A program made the translations under genes and the position numbers. From positions 2,172,808 to 2,236,807 of the forward strand of contig VXAZ01001670.1 of the NCBI GenBank assembly GCA_013399875.1: a DNA stretch of 64,000 nucleotides, in the 5' to 3' direction. A model generated the notes under the pieces. That model was not told the DNA's origin and made no database searches. It worked only from the letters and a program-made list of their open reading frames with translations. The stretch's first letter is position 1, and every line of letters starts with the position of its first letter. Origin of the DNA: Gymnorhina tibicen (taxonomy: Eukaryota; Chordata; Aves; Passeriformes; Artamidae). Positions 1-13,480 of the stretch are shown here, in pieces.

Positions 1-450
1 AACTACACTGCAGCGGGCTGGGGGGGCGGGCGGCGCCGGGAAGAGGAGCCGGCCCAAGCCCGGCGGCGGGGCAGGGGCGGCGGGAGGGCGACGGGAGGCA
101 GCGCCGCTCCGCTCCGCTCCCGCAGCCGCGTGCGGACACACTGACGGCGGCGGGAGGCGGGCGGCGCGCAGGACACGGCCACGGGGGATTTCGCCGCCCC
201 GAGCCCCGCTGTAGCTTTAACGCCGGGAGACGGATGGAGACGGCAANGCGCCGCAGGGCGTAGTGCGGGCCGGCGGCCGGGCTGCCCCTGGCACGGCGGC
301 GGGGGTGGCGCGGGCGACACGGGCGACGCGGGAGCGCAGCTCCGGCTCGGTCCCGCCGCGGGAACGGTCGCAGCGGGAGCGCACGCGCCCCTTCCCTCTT
401 ACCCACCGGTCTGTCTCTCGTGGACAGCGGCTGTAGAGTTTAGGGTTATG
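1..450. promoter_or_regulatory. CpG island, probable promoter and 5' exon region
   Basis: This stretch is extremely G+C rich with dense CpG, while the rest of the window is A/T-leaning and CpG-poor. It contains several GGGCGG-type Sp1-like boxes (for example around 24-30 and 73-79) and runs off the left edge of the window. In birds such islands usually mark promoters and first exons, often transcribed in both directions. CpG frequency falls gradually over about 450-720. The strand of transcription is not fixed: donor-like sequences occur on the plus strand at 463 and on the minus strand at 402. A minus-strand frame stays open across 3-320, but G+C-rich DNA has few stop codons, so this does not support a protein. 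An N lies at 247. The island call is firm; the promoter call is inference. Confidence 0.8.
15..40 (+). other. Potential G-quadruplex in the CpG island
   Basis: Four runs of three or more G (15-17, 20-26, 28-30, 38-40) are separated by loops of 2, 1 and 7 nt, which fits the usual G3+N1-7 pattern. Such motifs are common in CpG-island promoters. Confidence 0.5.
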
Positions 451-468
451 CAAAAACTTGAGGTAAAG
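448..468 (+). other. Candidate splice donor at the end of a possible first exon
   Basis: At the right edge of the CpG island the plus strand reads GAG then GTAAAG, with the intron starting at 463. This is a fair match to the vertebrate donor consensus. An ATG at 448 would give five codons (MQKLE) before the donor. Its start context is only moderate: G at -3, but C at +4. If real, exon 1 would be the island itself and most of this window would be intron 1. No transcript evidence is available, and a competing donor on the minus strand (GG then GTAAGA, intron starting at 402) is at least as good. Confidence 0.25.
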
Positions 469-3400
469 GGTGCCCCGTGGACTATTTACACGGGCGTGCC
501 GGCGGGCGGCTGTGCGCCCACACGGCAGCCCACATGCTCAGCACAAGGCACCAGCGTGCCATTGGAACATGCGTGTCCCAGGCACTGTTACATGCGAACA
601 CACGACTCCGCAAACAAGCACTTCGTGCACATGCACAGACCCGCGTCTCAGCGCGGCGCAGCCTAATCGCTGCACGCGGAAATCTGTTTTCCCGTACCTA
701 TATCCATTCCTACAAACGTGTGCAGAAGAGCGCCCAAATCCCGTTTCAAAGCAGTGTAATTCAGATATCACTTCAGCGCAGTTTATGAAACCACACTGCA
801 ATAAGTCGTGGCACGTGAGATCAGAATCGGATATTCAGGATAACAGCACATATTCCCAGGCACAAAAAACATAGCTACAGACCCTCAGAAATCTTCACAA
901 ACATCAAAACTGGTGCACACAACTAATTTCACGAAGGACACATTTTCAAAGCTCTGCATATGTACCGACTGCTACTAGAGTCTCTGTGCTTTCACAGTTC
1001 CCGCACGCGTTTTCACACTCACACAATTGCACTGCATATTTACAGCAACACACCAACACCTATCTGAAGGTCCCTCTCCATAAAAGCACGCGAACCTCTT
1101 GGGCATATGCCTACCACACAGTCTTGCACTGAACACCCGACTCACACAGAGCTGCACTAAAGGGTCTGTTTGCCCCTTGCTACCTACTCTCTACCTTTCA
1201 AACTGCACTCACACACCTCACTTGTGTCTCTCCTATGCTTCTAGTTCATGTTTAGATGTTTGTTGCTCAAATATATAAAAATATCCTTAACGGGTAGATG
1301 AAAATCAGAGGTCTTTCTAAAGCAAAAATACATACAACTGTACCTGGATAAAAGCTTTGTTCTCTTATGCCAGGCAAATAAAAATTTTTAAAAAGTAGAA
1401 ATTAGGAGGGTATTTCTAAATATAAAGCCCAGAATCTAATTTGAGGCAAAGATGTACAACACCAGGAGAAGCAAAAGGCAGACTAGAACTTTTTGGATGA
1501 TGGGAGTAATATAGCATAAAAGAAAATGCAATGTGGCTCAGCTATAAGCAATAAACACAGGATAAATTAGGCTACGACTTTTCACATAATCAGTATTTGT
1601 AGAAACTTGAGAATATTCAGAAGAGAGGAACGTCTCTTCTAAATTCAAAGCCAGCGTAACTACCTTCTCTACCAGAGATCTCAACAAATGCGTATAAACT
1701 AATGGTGTGTCCCAACGTGTCCCCAGGCCATGTGAGGACAAGTTATGTGATTCTGATCACATGTCTTTAAAGGATGTCAAGAGAGAGGTCTTTTATGGTA
1801 AAAGGTACACAGGAAGACAGCACAGAAACCAGGTTAGTTTAAAAAATGGAGACAGAAAGAAGATGTATCCAGTTTTAAGAGTACAGCAGAATCTGATTAC
1901 CTGAATGTTGCAGGTGGCACAATTCAGATTATACATTTTTCCATGTCACAGAATTAATACAAATAAAACACATATACATACACCTTTGTACACTTAAGTG
2001 ATATATCGTCACAGCAGAAACTCTTTAAATGTTTAAAGACGCTTTAAATGTTGAAGAGACAAGAGACAAACTTTAGCAAGGCATTAGCATTAGGAGGGCC
2101 CAAGATTGTAAGGAATCTCACTAACCACATCAGAGAACACCTGACCAAGTAGAGGCAGGGACAAAACCAGCACCGCTGTGCTTCCAACAGAAATCTGAGG
2201 CCAGAGAGGGACTGACTGGTGACTTAGTTGCCCCATAAAGAAGATTCCTGTTGCACAGTAGCAAGAGAGGCAGGAGGAAGCACACAGGGTCAGGGTCTGG
2301 GCAGACTACAGTTCAAGAACAATCAGGGTGTTTGCAGTAAGCTGATTTTGACAGAAAACAATTTTCTTCAGAAGGGTGCACCCTGGCTGCATCCCTACTG
2401 TGCATAGATTAGCTCTGCTGTAGGCTCTCAGTGAATGGGAGACCAGAGTGGGAATGGCTTGGCAGGCAGGTCCTGCTCTCCCAATAGCTGATGTTTTATT
2501 TTTGCACTTAAACTATTATCCAGGCTGAGGTGAGGCAAGCAGGGAGCCATGAGACTGCCTGGCACAAGGTCCACAGGGCTGAATTAACTGATATGAACAG
2601 TACAATAGTGGGTTTGTACTCTGGAAATGGGCTGTTGCTGACAGAGGACTACCTGGGTAAAGTGGGCATTTGCAGAGTGGTGCAGAGACGTAATATTAAT
2701 CTCTTCTGACCCAGTGCAAATGGACAAATTGAGTTTCCCGTGCCTTGAGAGTAAGCTGTGCAGAGGTCTGACCCTTCCTTTCTGAGAAGGATAGGAAGAA
2801 ATAGGCTCTACTGGATGGGCTTGATCTGCCAACCTGAATTCCCTAAGAGAGAGAACAAGAGTCCTGCAAGCTGATTTTGGAACTTCAGAAGGCTTCATCC
2901 TTTGCAAACCTCTCCACACACAGCTGAGCTCTTCTTACAGCTTTAGCCAATTTCTCTTCCCCCAAGGAATAAAGAAGGAAACACTGATCTCAACATGGCT
3001 ATCCTTCAGATATGTGTGGTTTTTAAAACAGTTGCAGGACAAAGTTAGAAAGGACTGTAAGATTAAGCTGGTAGATCTGGAAGCAAAAGAACTCTGTTAG
3101 GGTAAACCCAAGACAGAACTCCACATGCAACAGAAGCACTAGGCTTGGTTTGTGAGCACAGCCTTTGTTTGCTGCCCTGACCAAATCCTCCCGTGGAACT
3201 GCTGCTCTCTCACTGCAGGAGGGGCAGGGAACTGTCCCGGCCAGCTCAGTCTGCGGCCTCTGAACAGAGCTTACCCACAGGTGCTCTGGTAAGTGCTACC
3301 CTTTGGGATGACCTTCATAAGGCAACCGCTGGCTTTTGAGGTCACCTGTTCTTCTCACACGTTGTCCCAGTGCAGAGCAACAATATTCCATCAATGCTGG

Positions 3401-3480
3401 CTTTGGACAGATCACAATCAGAGCACTACAGGCTGATGGAGTGATAGGCAGTATCAGCTCTTTGAGACATGCAATATGGC
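469..3480. other. Unique non-coding DNA, CpG shore then A/T-rich
   Basis: The first 300 nt are a CpG shore. A perfect CACGTG E-box lies at 812-817. From about 1250 the DNA becomes A/T-rich, with no repeat I recognise and no credible coding frame. An exon-shaped interval at 3219-3288 is described among the findings. Confidence 0.6.
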
Positions 3481-3634
3481 AAGAAAAGAAAAAAGAAAAG
3501 AAAAAAGAAAAGAGAAGAGAAGAGAAGAGAAGAGAAGAGAAGAGAAGAGAAGAGAAGAGAAGAGAAGAGAAGAGAAGAGAAGAGAAGAGAAGAGAAGAGA
3601 AGAGAAGAGAAGAGAAGAGAAGAGAAGAGAGAGA
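3481..3634 (+). repeat. Pure purine microsatellite, (AGAGA)n preceded by imperfect (GAAAA)n
   Basis: All 154 nt are A or G. About 30 nt of GAAAA/GAAAAA units lead into a regular five-base AGAGA repeat of about 24 copies (3511-3630). The open frames seen here on both strands, rich in K/R/E or in S/L/F, are artefacts of the repeat. Length polymorphism is expected. Confidence 0.95.
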
Positions 3635-4649
3635 TATGTCTCTAATTTTCCTGGCTCTTCCAAGATATAATGGATAGAGAATTTATTTGAAGACTTTTCC
3701 CCAGCCTTTAATGACCAGTCTGGTTTTGATAAATTAATTTTTTGCTTTTTAAAAAAACTTTTATCATGGAATAATGATCAACTTTTCAGCAAGCTGACTG
3801 ATTGATTGACAGAAATTTCATTTGGTCTAATATAGGAGTAACCTGGAAATTATGCCAAACAAACTTGATTTCACTTGTTGATAAGGTACCTTTTTTTTTT
3901 TTTTTTTTTTGACTAAGGAAAATGCAGAAGAGGAAGAGATCTAGTTGCTTTTGAAGTTTGGGATTTTTTTTTCCCTTTTATGAAGGCTCTATTACTGTAT
4001 TTTCTGAAGGAAGTGAGTGAAATGTTGTCTGTACAGGGCAAAAAAGATAGTAATTAGGAGACCTAAACTGGGCAGAGCAGTTTTGTGTATACACTGTTTT
4101 ATCTTGTCTGCTGGGGAAAAAGGAGTTTGATGACAAGAAATCTTTCCCAGCCTCTGTCTTATTTAAGTTACAGAGGGGCCATTGGGTTGAATTCAGAAGA
4201 CAAGCCTCTCACACCTTCGAGGCCAATAGAACTGCTTGACTTCACACAAGTCACTGCGTTGCATGCCCTGATCCCTCTGCTTTGCAGGGTTAGCAGCCCT
4301 AGAGAGAAACTTAGGTACTCTAAAGGGCCCTGATCCCTGGTAGGCTTTTACAGACCAGCCTTCTTTATTTTGGGCTCTATTCTATTTTCTCTTACTACAC
4401 CCAAACAAAACAGTTTGTTCTCCCCACTAAAAACAACGTCTTCTTTTTTACCAAACTCCAACAGATTTTTTTTCCCAAAAAATCAAATTGGCCTTGCGAA
4501 CAATATGCTTTCATCTAAAGGTATCATGATGAAGCTCAACATCTATTTAAACAGAAAGTAGTTTTCACATTGGGATTTTCAAAGAATGAACACCCATCTG
4601 AACATCCTTAGATATGTTTCAAACATTACCTAATCTTTAGAATATGTTA
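3635..4649. other. Non-coding DNA with homopolymer tracts
   Basis: A/T-rich unique sequence. It includes a T20 run at 3891-3910 and a second T-rich patch near 3965-3980. No gene or recognisable dispersed repeat was seen. Confidence 0.6.
3891..3910 (+). repeat. T20 homopolymer
   Basis: Twenty uninterrupted T, with no SINE or LINE body adjoining it on either side that I can recognise. It could be a degraded retroposon tail on the minus strand or simple slippage. Confidence 0.9.
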
Positions 4650-4780
4650 TAATTCACAATTTATAGACTGCCAAATCCTACCATAAAGAGGTTGTGTGGC
4701 TTGCCCCAGATTAGTCTGAGCAGACCTGTAGCACAAGAATCTGAACACAAGTGTCTTAAGCCTAACTCTCCTGCTTTAAA
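4650..4780 (-). repeat. MIR-like (CORE-SINE) relic
   Basis: The plus strand follows the antisense of the MIR core. A GAGGTT...GTGGCTTGCCC segment (4688-4706) is followed by a stretch matching the part of MIR that reads 'agaacccagg' in antisense, and then by CTAACTCTCCTGCTTT (about 4762-4777), which resembles the start of the MIR core. MIR is an ancient amniote SINE, and degraded copies survive in bird genomes at low density. Divergence is high and the ends are unclear. Confidence 0.65.
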
Positions 4781-7700
4781 TGAGAATTCTCTGTCCCCAA
4801 AACTGTGACTTTTCCTTAAATTCTGTGCTTGAATACAACAGCGTTAGGAGCCCTGAGGTAAAACAAACATAGTCTGTACATTGCCAATGAAAAGTCAAGG
4901 CTTTCTTTTAATAACTTTTTTTTTGTGTGTGTGTAGGGCCAATGCTGTTTTGTGTGGTTTTATACCCTTTTTTGTCTTTCCAGTGTTAATAGCAGGACTC
5001 ATTTCTAGAGCAGAACATGTTCCTGCTGACATCTTAAATGAAAGTTCACTGCAGAGACACACATGCACAAAAACAAACCAGGCAAAGGAAATCTAACTTT
5101 TGTAAAATTAAAATAGAGCATCAGAGTAAGAGTCAGATGCAGAGTATTTTACCAAATGGGAAAGAATAAAGACAATCAGAAAAGAGACATTTCTGTCCCG
5201 ATTATGGAAGAACTTGTAATAAGAAACACAGAGAGAGGCAGGAGAGGAGATGATACAGCTGGGATTATGCCTTCTGCTCTTTCTTGCCTCATCAGTTAGC
5301 TGGGGTATTTGATAAGAACTTCTATCCTACTTGCCCAGAAATACAGCAGTATATCTTCTTTCACGTTTTGGCAACCTACTCCTTAGTCAGTCTTTGCCTA
5401 ACTCTTGTTTAACTGAGTGGACAGAAACCATCCTCAGAAAAGATAGGTAATTAGAAAGGTAGGCTGATCTTGTAGGCTTAGAAGAATTCAATGGAGAGCT
5501 GTGATCCAGCTCCAAATTTGGACCTGTTGGTGATCTTTCTTCCATGATGTATTACACTAACCCTCAGCTGGGCTACTGTGGTCAGGCAGAATGTGGCCAG
5601 GACCTTGACTGGAAAGTGATCTTTATTCACATTCACAGCTACACATAATTTCTAGCACAGTAACTGCTATTTCATGTACTCTTTCAGCTGCAGCAAAGCA
5701 GAAATTAATCCTTCCCCATCCATGATCCTAGGTATCCACAGGGCAGTAGCTGGGCTATTTGCTCAGCTACCAGGAGGAAGGAGAGAACACAAGGCATCAA
5801 AGAATCTTTACCTCTGCTTAGCTGTTGCAAATCCTCCATCACAAGCATGACCTTCCTAGTATGGCGGTTCATCCTGTCAGATGGGACATAAAGTCAAACA
5901 GCATCTTTTCAGCTTTAGCTTTCCTAAAATAACACTAGCTTCAAGTCTTGTATTGCAATAGGCCAAGGAGGATGGTCAGTAGAACAGGGGGTGCTTGTTC
6001 ATTGCTCTGATTTGGGGAGATGATTAGCTGGTTCCCTCTCCAAGCCCTTGCACTCTAAGCCCATCTATTCTAATCACCCTAGGACCCTAATATTCACAGT
6101 ATCAGCTTACTCACTCAACTGATCAAAAGAAATATCTGTCTTGTTGGGAGAAATAACAGTTACTCACCCTTATGCTGCATGCCAAAAATGAAAACACCTT
6201 TGGTGTGTGCATTGGTAATGTCAAGTGTCTCAATCCAGAACAGGAGTGAGACCTAAAGAACCAAAATGCTTTGGAGTTACTACTGTTAAGGAAGTATGCC
6301 TGCTGAGGGCTGGGCAGTGAGGGTGAAGGGTAGTTTTTCCAAGTCTGTGATGGAAACACATGCAAGAAAACTTATTTCCCAGCAACAGCAGTAAGGTGGC
6401 TGCAGTTTGAATATTATGATGTGACAATAAACAGTGGGTAAGTGTGCAGGTTCCTCTTAGCTGGGTTCTCTGAGTAGGTAACAGAGTTCTTCTAGAAAAT
6501 GAGGTAGGCAGTTATAAAGAAGAAAAGCAGTGAAAGGACTTTTCTTCCCAGGGTGTAAGGGATGAAGAAAGCAAGGATTAAAGACCTTCCTTTCCCTGCA
6601 GGAACCTCCATCTGGCCTCATCTGGGCGCAGCTGATAGAGGACTATTGACTTCACCAGGTCAGCCAGGCCAAATACAGAGGAGCTCACCAACAGTGGATC
6701 TACACAAAAGTATTTAACAGTGAGATGAACCTGCAGGTCCCGAGCGACATTAGCAAACTTGATATAGTTTCTGTCTGGAAAAAGCAGAGATATCAGATGA
6801 TCAGGACTGCTTTTCTGGTCATGTTCTCCAGCCTCAGAATACTCCAGTTCCTAATAGTAATGGACTACAGGTTTATGCTAGAACCACACATGACAGGCCA
6901 GCTTCACTCTGATATGCTGTATCAGCAGCACAACAACCTCAACTCTCCTCTGCTCTGAATCTCCAAACAGCTTGGTTAAGTACATGACCTTTTTTAAGAT
7001 TTGTTCTGTACTAACCTGAGTGTTTGAAGAACAATGTAGATTTTTTTCACAGCTCCCTCTTGAGTTTATTTATTACTTGAATAACATTTATTTCACTTGT
7101 TGGACAAGAGAAAATTGCTATGACAGATTATTTGATTAGACAGCTTTGCCAACAAACCCCATCCCAAGCTCCTTAACATAATTTTAACTTTTGAGTACCA
7201 TCATGAAATAACATGTCTGCATCCATTCTGACACCTTCAAGTAAAATGCATTAGGAAATCACTGTTCTGTCTACAAGTCATTAACATTCGAACACTGTGC
7301 CCACACACCATGAATGATCGAGTTTTTACAGTATATTTTCAAAAACTAAAGATAAAAAAATAACAAGAAAAATAATCCTTGCTTATACCACAAAACATCA
7401 CAGGCAGGGGCAACTCAGGACCATATAAACATGTCTGCTTTAGCAACACAGTATATGAACGTACAGTGTCAAGAGAGTAGCCAGTCATGAAGAGACAGAT
7501 GCTGGATACCAGAAAAAAAAGCTCTTCCATGCAAAGAAAAGGAGAAGTTTCACCAGCTCAGTTCTAATTCTGTTGTGCGGCTCTATGTATTCCAAAAGAC
7601 AGCAATCTCTTTCGTGTGTGGAGGTACAAGCCCCTGGATGTCTTTGGAAAAGTCTTAATTGAACGAGTTACAAGTCTTAAAATTTGTCAGAGATCCCAGC

Positions 7701-9000
7701 ACAGAGGAAGTTGTGGGCAGCAGTAAAGTCTTCTCCTGATAGACCTGAACATGTGTCACCAGATTTCAGCAAAAATGCCTTCATTCTTCAAAGTTACATG
7801 TTGCCAGTTTCACTGTTCCCATGGCAGCAGCAGAAAGGATTACTTTTCAGTATCATTGTTAAGGCAAACTCAAATCTCAGTCCCACATGGTTAGAGGGTG
7901 ACTTTGGTGCTGCAGCCTCCTAGCAACAGGTCCCCTTGGTCTCCACATTGCTTACAAAAGAAAATCCAGTATTGCTTTTTTTGCTAATCTCTTGAACACC
8001 TTTATTTTAGTGGTGATCAAAGACGACCAGTGCCTCCCCTCTCTGTTCCTCTGTTGAACATAGGAATCTTCCACAAAACATTTCCAGTCAGCTGGAATCA
8101 GTAGGACTCAACTCACCTTTTAGACCTTGCCCCTCAATATTTGGCAGTATTTCATAGCTACTGCAGTCAGTAACCCAGTAAAGGGTAGGCTTTTGTGGCA
8201 TAACTTCCAGAAGGTGTTGCTACCAGGTTTGTCCTGGGAGCCATACAGTCTGGGGACAGCACTTCTCCTTGTTAAACCCATTGCTTTTCCAGAGCACCAA
8301 GAATTTAGACAGAAACAGGACAGAAGGAAGGTGGTGGGAAAGAAAGACTGTCACTGCTTCAGATACAGAGGTCCGTCTAACAACCAATGATGTAGCACCC
8401 AGAGGGCCCTGCCTTGCTAATGAGATAGAAGGTACCAGGCAACAGTACCACCTTGAGATGCTACTTTGTTTCTGGGGCTCATTTCATGAGGATACTCATT
8501 AAAGTGACTGGTCAAGGGGGATGGTTAACACCAACAAAAAACATAAGTCATCAGCCATCAACCATTTGGGCTGAATCAGCCCTTTTGGCATTGTAACCAC
8601 AGGCAGGGCAGCTGCATTCCACCCAGACAGACTAGTGCCTCTTCCAAAGGCACTGTGGGGATGGCAGTCATCAACCCTGCAACACATCCACAGGATACCT
8701 GACCAGCATTGTAAGGATGTTCAGAACGTGCCTTGCATGTCCTACTGCCAGGCAGGTAGGTTCTGCTGGTGGATGTAGTGCTAATACTTCTCTATAGACA
8801 AACCTAGATGACACCCATCAGAGGAACAATAAATATCTCCAAGGGTTGCACTAGGATACAAACCAAGAACATTTAGATTTCACTATCCACTTGCTATTTA
8901 AGGAGCACTTTTTTTTAATCTACTACAGTTCATATATACAAAGTATGAAATCAACAATATAAGGTTGAAGTATTTGTCAAGCTGTCAAATGCCCATTAAT
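4781..9000. other. Unique non-coding DNA, nothing distinctive
   Basis: I saw no credible exon, RNA gene or recognisable repeat. Short open frames here are scattered over both strands, lack family resemblance and have the lengths expected by chance. Confidence 0.55.
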
Positions 9001-12000
9001 GAAATGCTGTAAGTCAGCTGAACAGAAAAGTGAGAGCCTACACTCCTAACTTATGTTTCCAGACTTTTACCTACGCACTGTGGAGCAAAGGATAAGCACT
9101 CAGATGTCTCAGTGATTAGCTCTCCCAATGACAAAATACATCCCAAAAACATAGTGTCTGAGAGTGGTGTAAGAGTTATTAAATGTTTGTAGGATGTCCA
9201 TGAGCATCACATGTGTCCAGTGCTCTCAAGCAAGGGCCAATGATATCTGCAATACCCACAGAGGTGTCCTGTAGAGATTTGTCAAAATAAGGTATGGGGC
9301 AGCCTGGGAGAACCAGAGAACTGTGGCTTCACTGGCACTGCTGTACTATTTCACCCAGCCGAAACTCTTGACACAATATAAATGTCCCCCAAACCCCTCT
9401 CTCTAAAAGAAGAAATTGTTCCACTAAAACTAGGATGAGAAGCTGGGTCATCAGATGAGGGCAAAATTGGTTTAAAAGCCATTAAGAAGAAAGCAACCTA
9501 GGCATTCAGGAGCAATCACAGCTGCTTGGGCTGATCAGGAGAGACAGAGGGAATTATTTATTTATGGACTTCCTGCTCTCCCTGAGCGGATGTCTCCACT
9601 GGGGAAGCTTTAAGAGGAGTGGGGAGCAGGAGGCAGGTGCTGCTTGGAATCCTCCAGAGATTTTCTTGGTCTGGGCCTCAGGAGAGTTGAACACAGTTCG
9701 TGCTCAAAGCATCCTGGAGCCATCAACTTATCTTTCTCAGAGCAGGAAAGGCAAGCAAGAGCATCACACAGATCTCTGCTGGGATGAAGCACATGGAGAG
9801 CCCCAGGCACCCAGACTGCCATGCAAGCTTTGCACAGCTTTCAGCAAGATCCCTTTAGAGCAATAGAGCTTGAGTACACAGCCATTTCTCTCTTCTCGTG
9901 GTTCAGCTGCTTCCCTTTAAACACAGATCAAGTGTCTCTAGGGACCCAGCAAGCATTTAACAGACCTGCCTGATGGAAGGACCTCCAATGAGAAAACCAA
10001 GACCTGAAACTCCCAATAGACATCCTCAATTCAATCCACATCTGAGAAAGCAACCCTGAAGTTACATACAACCAGATCCTAACTGCACAGAAAGCACGTC
10101 CGTCTAGTCTGTATCCACAGCTCACCTAAACATTTTACACTTAAGGGGAGGGAAAGACTAGCAGAGTAAACATGAAGAAATATGTGAATTGAAAAGGTCA
10201 GCATGGAAATACAGAATTATTGATATGGTATCAAGAATTCCTTTTCAAGATACAACACTGTCTTTCTCAATGCAATTTCTTACTGTTTCCCAAAACTGGA
10301 GGAGGAGGAGGAGTTATTCCCTAAAATCACAGTTGATAGTCTTCTCTCAGTTGTTCCCTAAAAGAACACCCTTTAGTATTCAGAGTTGACTCTTCATAAC
10401 TAACTAAGAAAAGCTGTAGAGACAGACAGACAGATCTGCCCAGTCAGCCAGATCTGGCAAATATCTTCTTGTTCTGGCTTTGGTCAGAGGGCCAGAGAGG
10501 GGTACAAGGGTGTGGAAACTATCAACCACTACCAGAATTTTTCACTAGAAGATGTTGCAGAAGAGTAGTGTTACAAGAGGGTCACTGATGGGGACTGAAC
10601 AGATTACGTGAGTGGTACAGCCTGCACTGTGTCAATTCATGTCTGCCTGCAATTCATTACTGATGAAATGCCAGAGATTGAGATGAAAAGGGCAGGAGCA
10701 GATGGCAAACTACTGCTTTAGACACATCTCATTCAACTATCCTAGTTTATTTCTGTTCCGCCTCTGCTAGTATATCTTGCATTACTCCACAGCAGTAATG
10801 TTCTTCCTCAACTCTGGTCTCAAATCAATACATTGTTTTGTGCCATTAAAGCTACTGCAAAGGCAGTTGTGGTAGCAAAATAACTCATTATGCATAAAAT
10901 GCTTTGGGAAACCTTTGAAAAGGAAAGGACTGAAGAACAAGAGAGTATCATCTTCATCAAGATCGGTGATCCAAGGCAACCTCAACATCAAAAAGGCACA
11001 AAACCTAACCATGAGGGTGTTTCAGCAAGTCCTAACTCAGACTGCCTCCTCCCCAGTCTGCTCCTCCCCACACATAAAGGGATTTCTGCTGCTTGTAAAT
11101 ATATAAAACCAGGTTTGTTCTTCCAGTTTATATTCCTCCAAACAAAGGGCAGTAAAAAAGGGATTCATTTTCAATTCAGTAAAACAGATCTTACTTGGCC
11201 TCTCAAAGGAAAATTCTTTTGCTGCCCATTCAGAGACAGGTTACATTTTTAGAGCTGTGTAACCTTTGTTTCCCACTCTGGGAAGCACATCATTAAGCAC
11301 TGACAGCTACACAGCCCTGAGAGGGGACTGCTCCAGAGATGGTAGCATCCCCCAGAGAGCTAGAACCAGCAAGCCAGGGCTCTCCAGGGAGCTGTTCTGC
11401 TTTGACCACTGACTTGTGGCTTTGCAGGGCCAAACCAAATGCACCACTAGTTCATAAGTGCTGGGGTTATTCATTTGTGTGCTTTAACATACGTTGTTTG
11501 GGAAATTCGATTCATACCTTAGTTTGCTAAATACAGCTTTAGGTTCTAAAATCCTTCAGAGCCTGTAGTGTCCTTTGCCCCTTCATGCTCATTTGCCTTT
11601 TTTATTTCCTTTCCAACTTGCTAAAAGAAAAAAAATCCATTTTGATTCTGTTCCTGGCCACTCGACCTTGCTTTCAGAACATGGCACAACAACTTCCCCT
11701 GCCACAATTGTCAGATTACAAAACCAAAATAAGAACATTTGCCTCCCTACTGCTGGGCACAGGCAGCCCCAGATGGTATTAGTGATGCCCAGTGTTCACC
11801 TCCTCTCCTTGCAGGCTTTCTCTGCATGAGAATGTTACCACAGTATAATTCAAGGTACAATTTGAAATAGATTAACTTAAGCTGGTGCAAGAGGCACTCA
11901 TTACTACTGAAACTTAATCTGTTTAGACAAATAATGAGCAAAAATGAAGCATCCTCAAACTGGCAGGAGAGCATCCACAATTTGGATTTTCAGTACTTTA

Positions 12001-13480
12001 AATGGATTGTTACAAAATCAATGCAATTTAAAGTGTACGTCTTACTTGTGTAGAAAAGGTCTTCTCTGAGCTGAGGAAACAACAGCACTGGTGGAATAAA
12101 TGACTGGCTGTGCAAGGGTGCTACACCCATTAATGACTACTACAAAGCAACAGGGAGAAGTGGCTGAGGACGTAGGGTCACTCGCTTGCATACAGCCTGT
12201 TAGGAAGTACTGCATTCAAATTGGCTGCCTACAAGCACGCAAGAAAGGGCATCCAGAAGTGACAGCCAGGTAACAAAAGTTTCAGAGACATCCCAATATA
12301 TTCAGGATCCTCCCTTGCCTGGGAAACACGAGGGGAAAAGGAAAAAAAAGCACATGTGGGGGCTCCTTCAGAATGTTTTCTACCGCTCATCCAGCACATG
12401 CACTACACAGGGTGCAGGTGTCCCAGTCAGCAGAGGATGCAGATTAGTTCTTGTAAAGTGAGCACTACACAGAGCAATAATGTACATCTTGCAGCACTCC
12501 TGCCCCATGTCCCTGCCATCCAGGGCAGCCCACAGAGCCCTGCTATGAAGAAAAACCTCTCAGAAGATGCAACAGCCTTTGTGAGAGGCTGGGGCCAGAA
12601 TCCACTCCTGTCAAACAGCTCTCCGGACCAGGATGTGACTGCGGCTGGCGAAACATGTTAGCTAATGAAGATTGAGGCAGGCAGGCAGAGACGATCTCTT
12701 CAGCCTGTTAATCCACTTAGGGAAGGAGAAGGGAAACCTGAGCTGAATTCCTCTGTTCCCTGCAAGGGACTGTACTGTACTGGCTTCAGCACTCTAGGCA
12801 AAGCAAATCCAGCCAGAGATGGACCAGGGAAAGCTCTGAGTGCAAGACTAGTGTTTTTGGGAGACAGGAGCAAGAGCTGAGGCAGGAAACCGCAGTCCCT
12901 AGGGAGAGAGCCAGGGCAGGATTTTGTGGCCACTGGGACCTAATGAAGTAAAGTGAGCTTTACTTGCCCTCTCACTGGGAGAAAGCAAGAAGGGCATGTA
13001 AGTGAGCTCTAACACAACAGCAGGGCAGGGAGAACAAACACACCTTAAACGCTTTTCACTGGGCCAAAAAGGTTCCCAAGAATCAGATTCCTGGGTTAGC
13101 AAGTCAGAGTGAATATTTGTGCCCCAAATACCCTTCCCAACAGTGACAGTAAGCCAGCATTGCCTCCTGTCCACCTTAACTGGCAGCTTGTACGGATGAT
13201 GGGTGCCAATCCCAGGAAATGTCAGATTATCCTTAACCACCAGAGGGTGCTCCCCATCTCAAAGACAGACTCAATGTCACAGATGCACCCAGACAGCCAG
13301 AGGAGCCCTGATTTCCAGCAATCGTGGAATCCAAACAAGGAAAAAATTAGAAAATTAACAATAAATAACAATTAGCGATTCTGATCCTGTGCCTCACTTC
13401 TGTTTTCCCATCCCTCCTGGCCAGGCAAGCTAAGGCCCCCTGTCCCATTTGTCCTCTGCGTCCTGCTCAGTCAGGTGATT
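9001..13480. other. Unique non-coding DNA with tiny simple repeats
   Basis: Contains a (GGA)5 run at 10298-10312 and a short GACA run near 10421-10433. A pyrimidine-rich patch lies near 11575-11620. No gene-like structure was found. Confidence 0.55.

Noticed and set aside
3..320. 105-codon minus-strand frame in the CpG island
   Set aside because: Proline/arginine/alanine-rich translation is what any stop-poor G+C-rich DNA gives. It also crosses the ambiguous base at 247.
3336..3677. Charged or Ser/Leu/Phe-rich frames over the purine tract
   Set aside because: Pure products of the AGAGA microsatellite.
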